64,000 bases of DNA, taken from positions 1 to 64,000 of the forward strand of contig CAWCUK010000002.1 of assembly GCA_963798775.1 (NCBI GenBank). Reading direction: 5' to 3'. The stretch's first letter is position 1, and each line of letters starts with the position of its first letter. The notes below the pieces were generated by a model. It was not told where the DNA came from. It did no database searches and saw nothing but the letters and a program-made list of their open reading frames with translations. A program made the position numbers and the translations under genes. This DNA is from CAWCUK01 sp963798775. Its GTDB lineage: Bacteria; Bacteroidota; Ignavibacteria; Ignavibacteriales; Ignavibacteriaceae. Of the stretch, positions 56,294 to 64,000 are shown one piece after another.

Positions 56294-57472
56294 CTACAGA
56301 TGTTTAATAATTTCATCCGTCATTTGCTGAGTTGTACAGGCTCCTTTTTCAAAAACATCGGGGCCGCCTTTTAATTTCAGCATATCATATGTTTTAACTT
56401 TCCCTTCCTCAATAACTTGCGCTATTGCGGTTCTAATTTTTTCCGCTTTTTCATTTTCACCTAAATGTTCAAGCATCATGCACGCGCTTAAAATCATTGC
56501 TATAGGATTTACGATTGATGGATTTAATTCCTGATATTTTGGAGCGGAACCATGTGTAGGTTCAAAAACAGCAACATCTTTTCCTATATTCGCGCTGCAG
56601 GCAAAACCAAGTCCGCCCACCAATCCGGCAAAACCATCGCTTATAATATCACCGAACATATTTTCAGCGACAATTACACCGTAGTTTTCCGGGTTTTTAG
56701 TCAACCACATCATTTGCGCGTCAATATTTGTATCCCAAAGCTGAATTCCGGGAAAATCTTTTGCTATAATTTTTGCTTCATTAAACATCATTCCTGAAGT
56801 CTCACGTAACACATTCGGCTTTTCACAAACGGTTACATTTTTATAGCCGAATTTTTTCGCGTAATCAAAAGCTTCGCGAATAATCCGTCGGCAGGCATTT
56901 CTGCTCATAATTCTTGTGGAAACAGCAAGATCTTCGCCTGGGACATCTTTAAATTTCTTCATTTTAGGATGAGTTTCCAGCGCGTCTCTTACTTGTTTAG
57001 GCGGGTTTGTCCATTCAACTCCGGAATATAGCCCTTCAGTATTTTGACGAAAGATAACTGTGTCAACTAACGGTTCTTCAAAACCTCCGTCGGTTCTTCT
57101 AATAAAATTTAAAGGATTTCCCTTGAATGATTTACAAGGCCGAATGCAGATATCCAGATCAAAATGTTGTCTTAATCCAACTATCGGACTAAAATAAACG
57201 AATCCTTTATCCAATAAAGAAGGATCCAATTCTTTTGCGGCCGCGTCTTTTGGTTTGCTTGTAATTGCGCCGAATAATCCGATTTTATGTTTTTCCAATA
57301 AATCAACTGTTCTTTGAGGAAGAGCGTTACCTTCTTTTCGCCAGAAATCCCAGCCGATATCAGCGTTAACATAATCAGCTTCAAATCCCGCGGCATCCAA
57401 TACCTTAATACTTTCCGGTAGGACAGTTTTGCCGATACCATCGCCCGGCATGGCAACAATAGTGTGTTTCAT
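56294..57472 (-). CDS. Isocitrate/isopropylmalate dehydrogenase family, probable isocitrate dehydrogenase
   Basis: 392 residues. It starts with AMPGDGIGKTVLPESIKVLD, has VYFSPIVGLRQHFDLDICIRP (substrate Arg residues), TVIFRQNTEGLYSGVEW, VCEKPNVLRETSGMMFNEAK, VVAENMFGDIISDGFAGLVG (metal Asp residues in the GDIISD segment) and FEPTHGSAPKY. The pattern fits decarboxylating 2-hydroxyacid dehydrogenases. The aconitase-type and citrate-lyase neighbours favour isocitrate, but homoisocitrate is possible. It heads the operon, 31 bp upstream of the HD gene. Confidence 0.87.
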   Translation of the reverse strand: MKHTIVAMPGDGIGKTVLPESIKVLDAAGFEADYVNADIGWDFWRKEGNALPQRTVDLLEKHKIGLFGAITSKPKDAAAKELDPSLLDKGFVYFSPIVGLRQHFDLDICIRPCKSFKGNPLNFIRRTDGGFEEPLVDTVIFRQNTEGLYSGVEWTNPPKQVRDALETHPKMKKFKDVPGEDLAVSTRIMSRNACRRIIREAFDYAKKFGYKNVTVCEKPNVLRETSGMMFNEAKIIAKDFPGIQLWDTNIDAQMMWLTKNPENYGVIVAENMFGDIISDGFAGLVGGLGFACSANIGKDVAVFEPTHGSAPKYQELNPSIVNPIAMILSACMMLEHLGENEKAEKIRTAIAQVIEEGKVKTYDMLKLKGGPDVFEKGACTTQQMTDEIIKHL

Positions 57473-57731
57473 TTGTATGTTCCCCTAAAATAAATCAATA
57501 ATTACTACATCCTAAACTTAGAAAATTGCTGTTTTGTAAGCAAGGAAACTCAGGTGAAGAAATTTTTTGTTTTAAAGAAAACCGGGGAAAATTTTTGGGC
57601 TAAAATTTTTATATAATAATTCGATTATCTTAGTAAGTGTAAATATTTTTCAATAATTTTTAATGATAAATATTTTATCTTAGTACATCTAAATATATTA
57701 TTTCCTAAATAATTACCGGTTTTTTATTCCT

Positions 57732-60700
57732 TTGAAAAATATTCAGAAATCAAATATTCAATTAATCCAGGATGATAGGTTCGAAAGTTTAAAAAATTTT
57801 CTTGAAAAGTTGAAGCAGGATGAATCTGTATTAGAAAAAGGTAACGGATTAATTAGTGATTTAACCAGGTTTATTTCTGATCTTGAAGATGCCTACTACG
57901 AGTTCGGCTTAATTTGCGAAGTTTCCCTCGATGTGATTTTCAGAATTTCCCAAACTGGAAAAATTATATTTATTAGTTCCTCATGTAAAGAAACTTTCGG
58001 TTATGAGGTAAGTGAAGTTATCGGTAAATCAGTCCTTTCTTTTGTACCTAAGGAACAGCATAAAAATATTTTTTCGGCAATTTCTACGTTATTTAAAAAA
58101 GAAAGTATTTCTAACTACCATTTTCACATCATTCATAAAAATGGTGATTTAATACCGGTAGAATTCAATGCGAAAATTGTAAAATCCGGGGAAGTATTCT
58201 TAGGGCAGGGCTCTCTTCATGATATAAGTAAAAGAGTAAAAACGGAAGAGAAAATTCTTTCCTCCGAAAAAACTTTTCGCACTGTTTGGGAAAAATCATT
58301 AGACGGTATGCGTTTAACGGATGAAAACGGAATGGTTTTTATGTGTAATAATGCTTATGCCGATATGATGGAAAAATCAAAAGAGGATATAGAAGGAAAA
58401 CCGCTAAATGATGTTTATTCAAAAAGCAGGGGCAGCCATTCCTTATTAATTTATAAAGATAATTTTGTAAATAATTCGTTTAAGAATAAGTATGAAACAA
58501 GTTCTCAATTATGGAATAATGAATGGAAAAATTTTGAAATATCAAATTCCATTATTGATGATTTAGACGGCAAAAAATATGTCTTCAGCATTTTCAGAGA
58601 TATTTCCCGGCGTAAGAAAAATGAACTTCAGTTAAGTAAAAAAGATCGTCTCTTACAGGGAATAGCGGAAGCTACTAAAACTCTTATCTCTGTTCAAGAT
58701 CAGCTAAAAGGTTTTAACGCGGCTTTAAAAACCTTAGGCGTTGCGGCGGAAGTAGATCGTGTTTATATATATCAACATCAGGTTCAAGAAGAAACCGGGG
58801 AAATGTACCTAAGCTTAAAATATGAATGGGCTTCGGAAAGTTGTGAACCTCAGATAAAAAATAAAGTTCTTCAACGATTATCTTACTCACGTTTCGAATC
58901 GCTTCATTTTTATGAAAATTTTTCAAACGGTAATTCATTAAAATATATAATTAAAGATCTCCCTCGTTTTGCGCAGCAGGTTTTTATTGACGGCGATATA
59001 AAATCTATTATACTTGTACCAATTCTTGTTGAGGAAGAATATTGGGGCTTTATCGGTTTTGATGAATGTAATACGGAACGCGAGTGGAGCGATAATGAAG
59101 AATCTTTATTAATTACTATGGCCGCCACGCTCGGGGCGGTAATTAAACGAAATAATATCCGGCAAGAATTAGTAAATAAAAATAAAGAACTTGATCTTGC
59201 ATTAATTAAAGCTGAAGCCGCTGCCAAAGCTAAAAGTGAATTTTTAGCTTTAATGAGCCACGAAATTCGCACACCGATGAACGGTGTAATAGGGATGACA
59301 GGTTTGTTATTAGATACCGAATTAGACGAAGAGCAAAAGGAATTTGTTGAAACTATTCGTTTAAGCGGCGATCAATTATTGGTAATAATTAATGATATAT
59401 TAGATTTTTCCAAAATTGAATCGGAAAAATTGGAACTGGAAGATCAGCCGTTTGATCTGCGTGATTGTATTGAAGATTCACTTGATTTAATTTCAACTAA
59501 AGCCGGCGAGAAATCACTCGATTTAGCTTATTTAATTGAAAATCATACTCCGGCTGCCATAGTCGGGGATGTTACACGCCTTCGCCAGATTTTAACTAAT
59601 CTCCTCAGTAACGCTATTAAGTTTACCGAAAAGGGAGAAGTATTTATTTCGGTTTCAGCTAAACCTATATCCGATAATAAGTATGAAATTTTATTTTCCG
59701 TAAAAGATACCGGAATAGGTATTCCTGAAGATAAAATGGACCGATTATTTAAATCTTTCAGTCAAGTTGATACTTCTACAACAAGAAATTACGGCGGAAC
59801 CGGATTAGGACTTGTAATTAGTAAACGCCTTGCCGAAATGATGGGAGGCAAAATGTGGGTAGAAAGTATTTTCCATAAAGGCACAACTTTTTATTTCACT
59901 ATAACAGCAGAAGCGGTAGCATCAAAACAAAAGTACAGACGCGGCAAAGATCCTGAATTGACAGGAAAACATCTTTTAATTGTGGATGATAATCATACCA
60001 ACCGCAGGATTCTTTCTGTACAGACGGAAAATTGGGGGATGAGTTCAATTACTACTTCTTCTCCGCTTGAAGCTTTAAACTTGATTAGAAGCGGAGAAAA
60101 ATTTGATCTAGCCATTTTGGATTTTCATATGCCTGAAATGGATGGAATGGAATTATCTAAACAAATACGAGGAATTCAGGAAGGAAAAAGTCTTCCCATT
60201 GTAATTCTAACTTCTATCGGTAAACGTGATGAACTATCGGAATTTGATAAATTAAATTTAGCCGCGTTTTTAAGTAAACCTATAAAACCGGCGCAATTGC
60301 ATTCTACTCTTTCTTCCATATTTACAGGAACGCAGAAAAGAGATAATGAAAAATCGGAAAATACTAAAAAAATAAATGTGTATTTAGCTGATGAATTTCC
60401 TTTAAGAATTCTTTTGGCCGAAGATAATGCCGTTAATCAAAAAGTGGCTTTAAGAAATTTAGAAAGAATGGGGTACAGAGCGGATGTTGCGGCAAATGGT
60501 TTTGAAGTTGTTGACGCGGTTAGAACTATCCATTATGATGTAATTTTTATGGATATTTTAATGCCCGAAATGGACGGCTATGAAGCGACAAAAATTATTA
60601 TAGATGAAATACCTAAGGAAAAACGTCCAAAAATTATCGCAATGACTGCAAATGCTATGCAAGGCGACAGAGAAATTTGTATAGAAGCCGGAATGGATGA

Positions 60701-61184
60701 TTATATTAGTAAACCGGTAAGAATTGAAGAATTACAGGATAAACTGGTAGCGTGGGGCAAAAGAATAAATAAAGAACAAGGTAAAATTGTAAAAAATTTG
60801 GCGCCCAAAAAAACAGCTGCTAAATATATAGATGAAGAAAAGATTACTTTTATCAATGATATACAATCCGTTGACGATATTAATTTTTTTATAGAACTTT
60901 TAGACATTTATATAGTCGAATTTCCGAAAATAATTGCTAGTATTCAGCAGTCGTTTACAAATAAAGATGCTCAAAAGCTTCAATTTAATTCTCATAAATT
61001 AAAAGGAAGCAGTTTAACTCTTGGAATTGATATGGTTTCCGAAATTTCGCACGCGCTTGAAACAGCGGCAAAAAATAATGATTTCAGCGCGCAAACGGAA
61101 AAAACTGCGCGTAATTTAGTTTATATGTTCGAAGATATAATTAGAGAATTAGAAACCCTGCGGAAGAAATATGCTTCCAAATAA
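57732..61184 (+). CDS. Hybrid sensor histidine kinase with two receivers and Hpt
   Basis: 1150 residues, ordered PAS (about 60-172), PAS (about 180-293), GAF (about 300-480), a short coiled coil, HisKA with ALMSHEIRTPMNG (His510), ATPase (LTNLLSNAIKFTEKG, VKDTGIGIPEDKMDRLFKSF, GGTGLGLVISKRLAEMMGG), receiver 1 (ILDFHMPEMDG, Asp797), receiver 2 (FMDILMPEMDG, Asp941) and Hpt (FNSHKLKGSSLTLG, His1088). No transmembrane segment, so cytoplasmic. It starts at TTG 57732; no in-frame ATG occurs before the PAS domain. It is a complete phosphorelay in one chain, and the output regulator is not in the window. Confidence 0.93.
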   Translation: MKNIQKSNIQLIQDDRFESLKNFLEKLKQDESVLEKGNGLISDLTRFISDLEDAYYEFGLICEVSLDVIFRISQTGKIIFISSSCKETFGYEVSEVIGKSVLSFVPKEQHKNIFSAISTLFKKESISNYHFHIIHKNGDLIPVEFNAKIVKSGEVFLGQGSLHDISKRVKTEEKILSSEKTFRTVWEKSLDGMRLTDENGMVFMCNNAYADMMEKSKEDIEGKPLNDVYSKSRGSHSLLIYKDNFVNNSFKNKYETSSQLWNNEWKNFEISNSIIDDLDGKKYVFSIFRDISRRKKNELQLSKKDRLLQGIAEATKTLISVQDQLKGFNAALKTLGVAAEVDRVYIYQHQVQEETGEMYLSLKYEWASESCEPQIKNKVLQRLSYSRFESLHFYENFSNGNSLKYIIKDLPRFAQQVFIDGDIKSIILVPILVEEEYWGFIGFDECNTEREWSDNEESLLITMAATLGAVIKRNNIRQELVNKNKELDLALIKAEAAAKAKSEFLALMSHEIRTPMNGVIGMTGLLLDTELDEEQKEFVETIRLSGDQLLVIINDILDFSKIESEKLELEDQPFDLRDCIEDSLDLISTKAGEKSLDLAYLIENHTPAAIVGDVTRLRQILTNLLSNAIKFTEKGEVFISVSAKPISDNKYEILFSVKDTGIGIPEDKMDRLFKSFSQVDTSTTRNYGGTGLGLVISKRLAEMMGGKMWVESIFHKGTTFYFTITAEAVASKQKYRRGKDPELTGKHLLIVDDNHTNRRILSVQTENWGMSSITTSSPLEALNLIRSGEKFDLAILDFHMPEMDGMELSKQIRGIQEGKSLPIVILTSIGKRDELSEFDKLNLAAFLSKPIKPAQLHSTLSSIFTGTQKRDNEKSENTKKINVYLADEFPLRILLAEDNAVNQKVALRNLERMGYRADVAANGFEVVDAVRTIHYDVIFMDILMPEMDGYEATKIIIDEIPKEKRPKIIAMTANAMQGDREICIEAGMDDYISKPVRIEELQDKLVAWGKRINKEQGKIVKNLAPKKTAAKYIDEEKITFINDIQSVDDINFFIELLDIYIVEFPKIIASIQQSFTNKDAQKLQFNSHKLKGSSLTLGIDMVSEISHALETAAKNNDFSAQTEKTARNLVYMFEDIIRELETLRKKYASK

Positions 61185-61224
61185 TTTTTTATAACTTCCT
61201 CTTTAGTTCCACATTTTCATTAAG

Positions 61225-62190
61225 ATGATAAAAAATAAACCAAAAGCTCCGTATAATAGAACAATTATTCTTTCAAAGGAAGAAATAGATCTTTATAAAA
61301 AGAATCTGATTAATTTTAGCTCGCCCGCGGAATTAAAACAAATTGAGAATAAAGTTATTCATCAAGATTTGTACGAGATTTTAAATTTTCTTCCCCAAAA
61401 ATTTATTGATCTTCTATTTATTGATCCGCCTTACAATCTGGATAAGAAATTTAATGTCGCCTCATTTAAGGAAATGGATATTAACAGTTATGAATCATGG
61501 ATGGATTCATGGTTAAGTAAAATTATTCCCGCGTTAAAACCCGACGCCTCTATTTATGTTTGCGGCGATTGGAAATCTTCCTCCGCCATTTTTAATGTCT
61601 GTTCAAAATATTTTAATATTAGAAATCGTATTACCTGGGAACGTGAAAAGGGAAGGGGCGCAAAAACTAACTGGAAAAATTGCGCGGAAGATATTTGGTA
61701 TTGCACAAGAAGTAATAATTTTACTTTTAATGTAGATGATGTGAAAATAAAACGAAAAGTTCTTGCGCCATACAAAACTGATGAGGGAAAACCGAAGGAT
61801 TGGGAAGTCGGCGAAAGTAATAATTATCGTGAAACTCATCCTTCAAATATATGGACGGATATAACAATCCCTTTTTGGTCGATGCCGGAAAATACCGATC
61901 ACCCCACACAGAAGCCGGAAAAACTTTTAGCAAAGATAATTTTAGCTAGTTCAAATCCCGGCGATGTTGTTTTCGATCCTTTTCTTGGTTCCGGAACTAC
62001 CGCGGTGGCCGCTAAAAAATTGGGTAGAAAATATTGCGGAGTAGAGCTTGATGAGTATTTTTGCTGTTTAACTGAAAAACGATTAAACGCGGCAGAAGCA
62101 GATAAATCAATACAAGGTTATTATGACGGAGTTTTCTGGGAAAGAAATACTTTGCGTGAACAGAATAAATCAAGAAAATCTAAAAAATAA
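61225..62190 (+). CDS. DNA methyltransferase, amino-methyltransferase type, no restriction partner seen
   Basis: 321 residues. The catalytic motif DPPYNLDKKF (67-76) comes before the AdoMet motif FDPFLGSGTTAVAAKKLGRKYCGVELDEYF (about 247-278), the order of beta-class N6-adenine or N4-cytosine methyltransferases. Also present: IYVCGDWKSSSA, RITWEREKGRG and the HPTQKPEKLL box. The target sequence is not predictable. The neighbours are a kinase and the SRP RNA, with no nuclease, so it is an orphan and may regulate or mark DNA. Confidence 0.92.
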   Translation: MIKNKPKAPYNRTIILSKEEIDLYKKNLINFSSPAELKQIENKVIHQDLYEILNFLPQKFIDLLFIDPPYNLDKKFNVASFKEMDINSYESWMDSWLSKIIPALKPDASIYVCGDWKSSSAIFNVCSKYFNIRNRITWEREKGRGAKTNWKNCAEDIWYCTRSNNFTFNVDDVKIKRKVLAPYKTDEGKPKDWEVGESNNYRETHPSNIWTDITIPFWSMPENTDHPTQKPEKLLAKIILASSNPGDVVFDPFLGSGTTAVAAKKLGRKYCGVELDEYFCCLTEKRLNAAEADKSIQGYYDGVFWERNTLREQNKSRKSKK

Positions 62191-62265
62191 ATTAAGGCTT
62201 TAAACTTGAAATAATCACAAAAAATTTTCATCTTTACAGCCCCTGAAAAAAGTTTTATTGAAATT

Positions 62266-62356
62266 GGGTGCCGGTTAATAGATCATTGCCCAACCCCGTC
62301 AGGTCCCGGAAGGAAGCAGCGGCAAGCAAGAAGTCTATGTAATCGGTTACCCTTTT
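62266..62356 (+). ncRNA. ffs: Signal recognition particle RNA (4.5S type)
   Basis: The universally conserved domain IV apex, GTCAGGTCCCGGAAGGAAGC then AGCGGCAAGC, is present in the centre, with a closing stem GGGTGCCGGTTA / TAATCGGTTACCC. A T8 run follows directly as terminator. It is of the short bacterial form (about 90 nt) that binds Ffh to target membrane and secreted proteins. The ends are estimated from the stem. Confidence 0.95.
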
Positions 62357-62358
62357 TT

Positions 62359-62838
62359 TTATTTAAATGTATTTATGGGAATTAAAAATTCCAGCTCGCC
62401 GCGTGAAATTTTAGCTTTGTTATGAAATGAAATTTTGGCGATTGTGCCTTTCTTAAAAGCAATCCTTGCGCCGGAAGAAGAAATTAGTGCCGATACATGT
62501 TCGGAAAAATCCGGTTCATGCCCAATAAAAGCCACATTTTCTGCATTTAAAATATTAGCAATTTCAATTAAATCATCGGTTCTGCCGCCGCTTTTTATTT
62601 TATTCTCTGTTATAATTTTCCCCGGATAAGCAAAAACATCGGAAACAATTTTAGCTGTTTGCATTGCCCGTACGAGAGGAGAGGAAACAATATAATCAAA
62701 TCCTTTAATAAAATTTTTCCAGCCTTCCGCGGCGGCCTTTAGTTTTATTTCTCCTTCATGTGTAAGTTTTCTTTCTGAATCTCTTATGCTTAACGAAGCT
62801 TTTTCCGCGTCACCGTGTCGGATCAAATATATATTCAT
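62359..62838 (-). CDS. SixA-type phosphohistidine phosphatase
   Basis: 159 residues of the histidine-phosphatase superfamily. The catalytic motif LIRHGDAEK (His8) is at the start, KLTHEGEIKLKAAAEGW and SSPLVRAMQTA follow, and the second catalytic His is in FIGHEPDFSE. Small proteins of this layout are SixA, which removes phosphate from Hpt-type histidines of phosphorelays. The hybrid kinase 1.2 kb away has an Hpt domain, but there is no operon link, so that pairing is only a possibility. Confidence 0.85.
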   Translation of the reverse strand: MNIYLIRHGDAEKASLSIRDSERKLTHEGEIKLKAAAEGWKNFIKGFDYIVSSPLVRAMQTAKIVSDVFAYPGKIITENKIKSGGRTDDLIEIANILNAENVAFIGHEPDFSEHVSALISSSGARIAFKKGTIAKISFHNKAKISRGELEFLIPINTFK

Positions 62839-62845
62839 ACTTCTC

Positions 62846-63151
62846 TTAGATTTTTTCCTCTGTGGGATAATTAACGAAAATAATGTCTACATCCTGATGA
62901 TAATCCATCAAATCTTTATTTAATGCTCTGCCGGGATTTGTGCTCATAAGTTTATCCATTTCTTCTTTCGTCTCTGTAGCAAATTCTATAAATTTATTGT
63001 ACTTCTGGTCTAAGAGCAGACTGCTTTCAACATCGGCAACTTTAATTTCTTTGCCGGCCAAATCCGAAAGATGTTTTAAAGTAAAATTGTTAAAATGTTC
63101 TAATGTTTGGTCATCATTCGATTTTTTTAAGAATAACAAAAGTTTATACAT
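62846..63151 (-). CDS. EthD-like dimeric alpha/beta-barrel protein
   Basis: 101 residues from ATG 63151; its A is the last base of the preceding stop (TAATG), so translation is coupled, and the in-frame TTG at 63157 is less likely. YKLLLFLKKSNDDQTLEHFN starts, and ESSLLLDQKYNKFIEFATET with DIIFVNYPTEEKI ends a sequence compatible with the ferredoxin-like dimeric barrel of EthD proteins. This family has diverse or unknown functions. Assignment tentative. Confidence 0.55.
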   Translation of the reverse strand: MYKLLLFLKKSNDDQTLEHFNNFTLKHLSDLAGKEIKVADVESSLLLDQKYNKFIEFATETKEEMDKLMSTNPGRALNKDLMDYHQDVDIIFVNYPTEEKI

Positions 63152-64000
63152 TAGCAATCCAAAGTAAATGTGTTAATAATATCTTCATATAATTTTTTGT
63201 ATTTAGTATAAGTATATTTTGATGATTCAAATATCATCAAATAATTTTTCTCTCCGCAAGTGTACTCAAAAAACTGAACAAAATTTCTTCCCGATTCAAT
63301 TTGATCAGAAAATCTGACTTTATATTTCCCTGCGGCAACATTAGTTAATTTATATTTAATATAAATTTCGGCGGAGTCTGTAGGAGGCAATTGAACGATT
63401 GAGAAACTTGCGCCTAATTTATTATTTAAAAATTTAACTCCTTTAAATTCTTTATTTAAATATTGTGTAATTGTGATGTGTAATTTATCCCAATCATCTC
63501 CTACCATTAAATTAAAACCTTCACTCTCTGAGTTAGTGTTTTCGGCAGGTAATCCTAAAGATTCTTTAGCGGAAGCTGCGTCTGTTATAGAATGTTTTTC
63601 GTTTTTGTTTTCATAATTAGAAATTTGCTGAGTAACAAAATTATAAAATACTTCATTGGCGCTTATATACTTATTTAAGGTTTCATCATAAGAATATACA
63701 TCAGCTTTATTACTAATTTCAGAGGGTTTTGTGCTCTGCATTTCGGTTTTTATTCTATCCGGTGAGAGTTCGGTAATGGTTTGTTTATATTCAATATCAT
63801 TCTTTTTTAATCTTGTAAAAGATCTAAAAACTAGCTGAACGGTATTTGAATCGGCCTTATATAAAGATAATCTGTTAAGTATTAAATCATCCTTAGAAAT
63901 AAAACCGTCTACAATTTTAAAGAATGAAAATCCGTCAACTTTAATAACATTTTCGGCAAGTTTTCCGTTTAATGATTTATCAATCAGCATTACATTCAAA
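63151..64000 (-). CDS. Protein of unknown function, possibly continuing beyond the window
   Basis: The frame is open from the right end of the window; an ATG at 63990 could be its start, but the true start may lie outside. No signal peptide or known motif was recognised. About 280 residues are mainly polar, with DGFSFFKIVDGFISKDDLIL, QLVFRSFTRLKKNDIEYKQT and, near the end, AGKYKVRFSDQIESGRNFVQ and FEYTCGEKNYLMIFESSKYT. The last codon overlaps the start of the EthD-like gene, so both form an operon. Confidence 0.55.
   Translation of the reverse strand, partial: LNVMLIDKSLNGKLAENVIKVDGFSFFKIVDGFISKDDLILNRLSLYKADSNTVQLVFRSFTRLKKNDIEYKQTITELSPDRIKTEMQSTKPSEISNKADVYSYDETLNKYISANEVFYNFVTQQISNYENKNEKHSITDAASAKESLGLPAENTNSESEGFNLMVGDDWDKLHITITQYLNKEFKGVKFLNNKLGASFSIVQLPPTDSAEIYIKYKLTNVAAGKYKVRFSDQIESGRNFVQFFEYTCGEKNYLMIFESSKYTYTKYKKLYEDIINTFTLDC

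Noticed and set aside
1..64000. tRNA, rRNA, riboswitch or tmRNA genes
   Set aside because: No convincing cloverleaf, T-loop signature, rRNA segment or known riboswitch core was found by eye; a covariance-model scan would be needed to be sure.

Overview
The window looks like a chromosomal segment of a member of the Ignavibacteriota (Ignavibacteriales, Melioribacter-like). This is inferred from AT-rich DNA, many secreted proteins ending in a Por/type IX secretion (T9SS) C-terminal sorting domain with the SQNYPNPFNPSTTIKY signature, BNR/Asp-box propellers, and ordinary Bacteroidota/Chlorobi-group housekeeping genes. No rRNA or tRNA gene was found; the only RNA gene is the signal recognition particle RNA.

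Region 1 (1-14.2 kb, all minus strand) is a head-to-tail array of secreted, T9SS-sorted surface proteins: four Asp-box propeller paralogues, one parallel beta-helix protein and one GLUG-repeat protein. It is unstable. Two loci share about 1.5 kb of near-identical DNA. An IS3-type element (3816-5244) cuts one paralogue just inside its sorting domain. Several members carry frameshifts, and the GLUG gene has an in-frame amber codon 30 residues before its natural end. A spacer at 12.2-12.6 kb holds tandem REP-like palindromes with GTAG at the foot.

Region 2 (14.7-28.9 kb) holds a decayed DUF1801 gene, a probable protein-deglycation pair (LMW phosphatase plus fructosamine-kinase family), a GHL10-type glycosidase, a ferredoxin and a YjbQ protein. 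It also holds an unusual sigma region 2 / RskA anti-sigma fusion with a lipoprotein, a lipoprotein operon, and a copper module (CopA, CopZ, HMA-AraC regulator).

Region 3 (29.0-34.5 kb) is the most striking part. About 21 tandem units of roughly 200-280 bp contain hairpins with different 6-bp stems but the same five-base loop YGTAG. A REP-associated tyrosine transposase (RAYT) gene lies inside the array. The unit tails show a three-unit higher-order period.

Region 4 (34.8-64 kb) is mostly conserved. It contains a LolA-like protein, two paralogous secreted helical proteins, a large BNR propeller protein, thioredoxin, RecQ, a fused E1 alpha/beta dehydrogenase, acetyl-CoA synthetase, a PAS kinase and a patatin. 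A tricarboxylate operon follows (isocitrate dehydrogenase type, HD protein, aconitase type, PrpD, CitD-CitE fusion, CitF) in which the CitDE gene is broken by about four frameshifts. The end of the window has a hybrid histidine kinase, an orphan DNA methyltransferase, SRP RNA, SixA and two genes of unknown role. Citrate lyase and acetyl-CoA synthetase could together turn citrate into oxaloacetate and acetyl-CoA; that link is inference.
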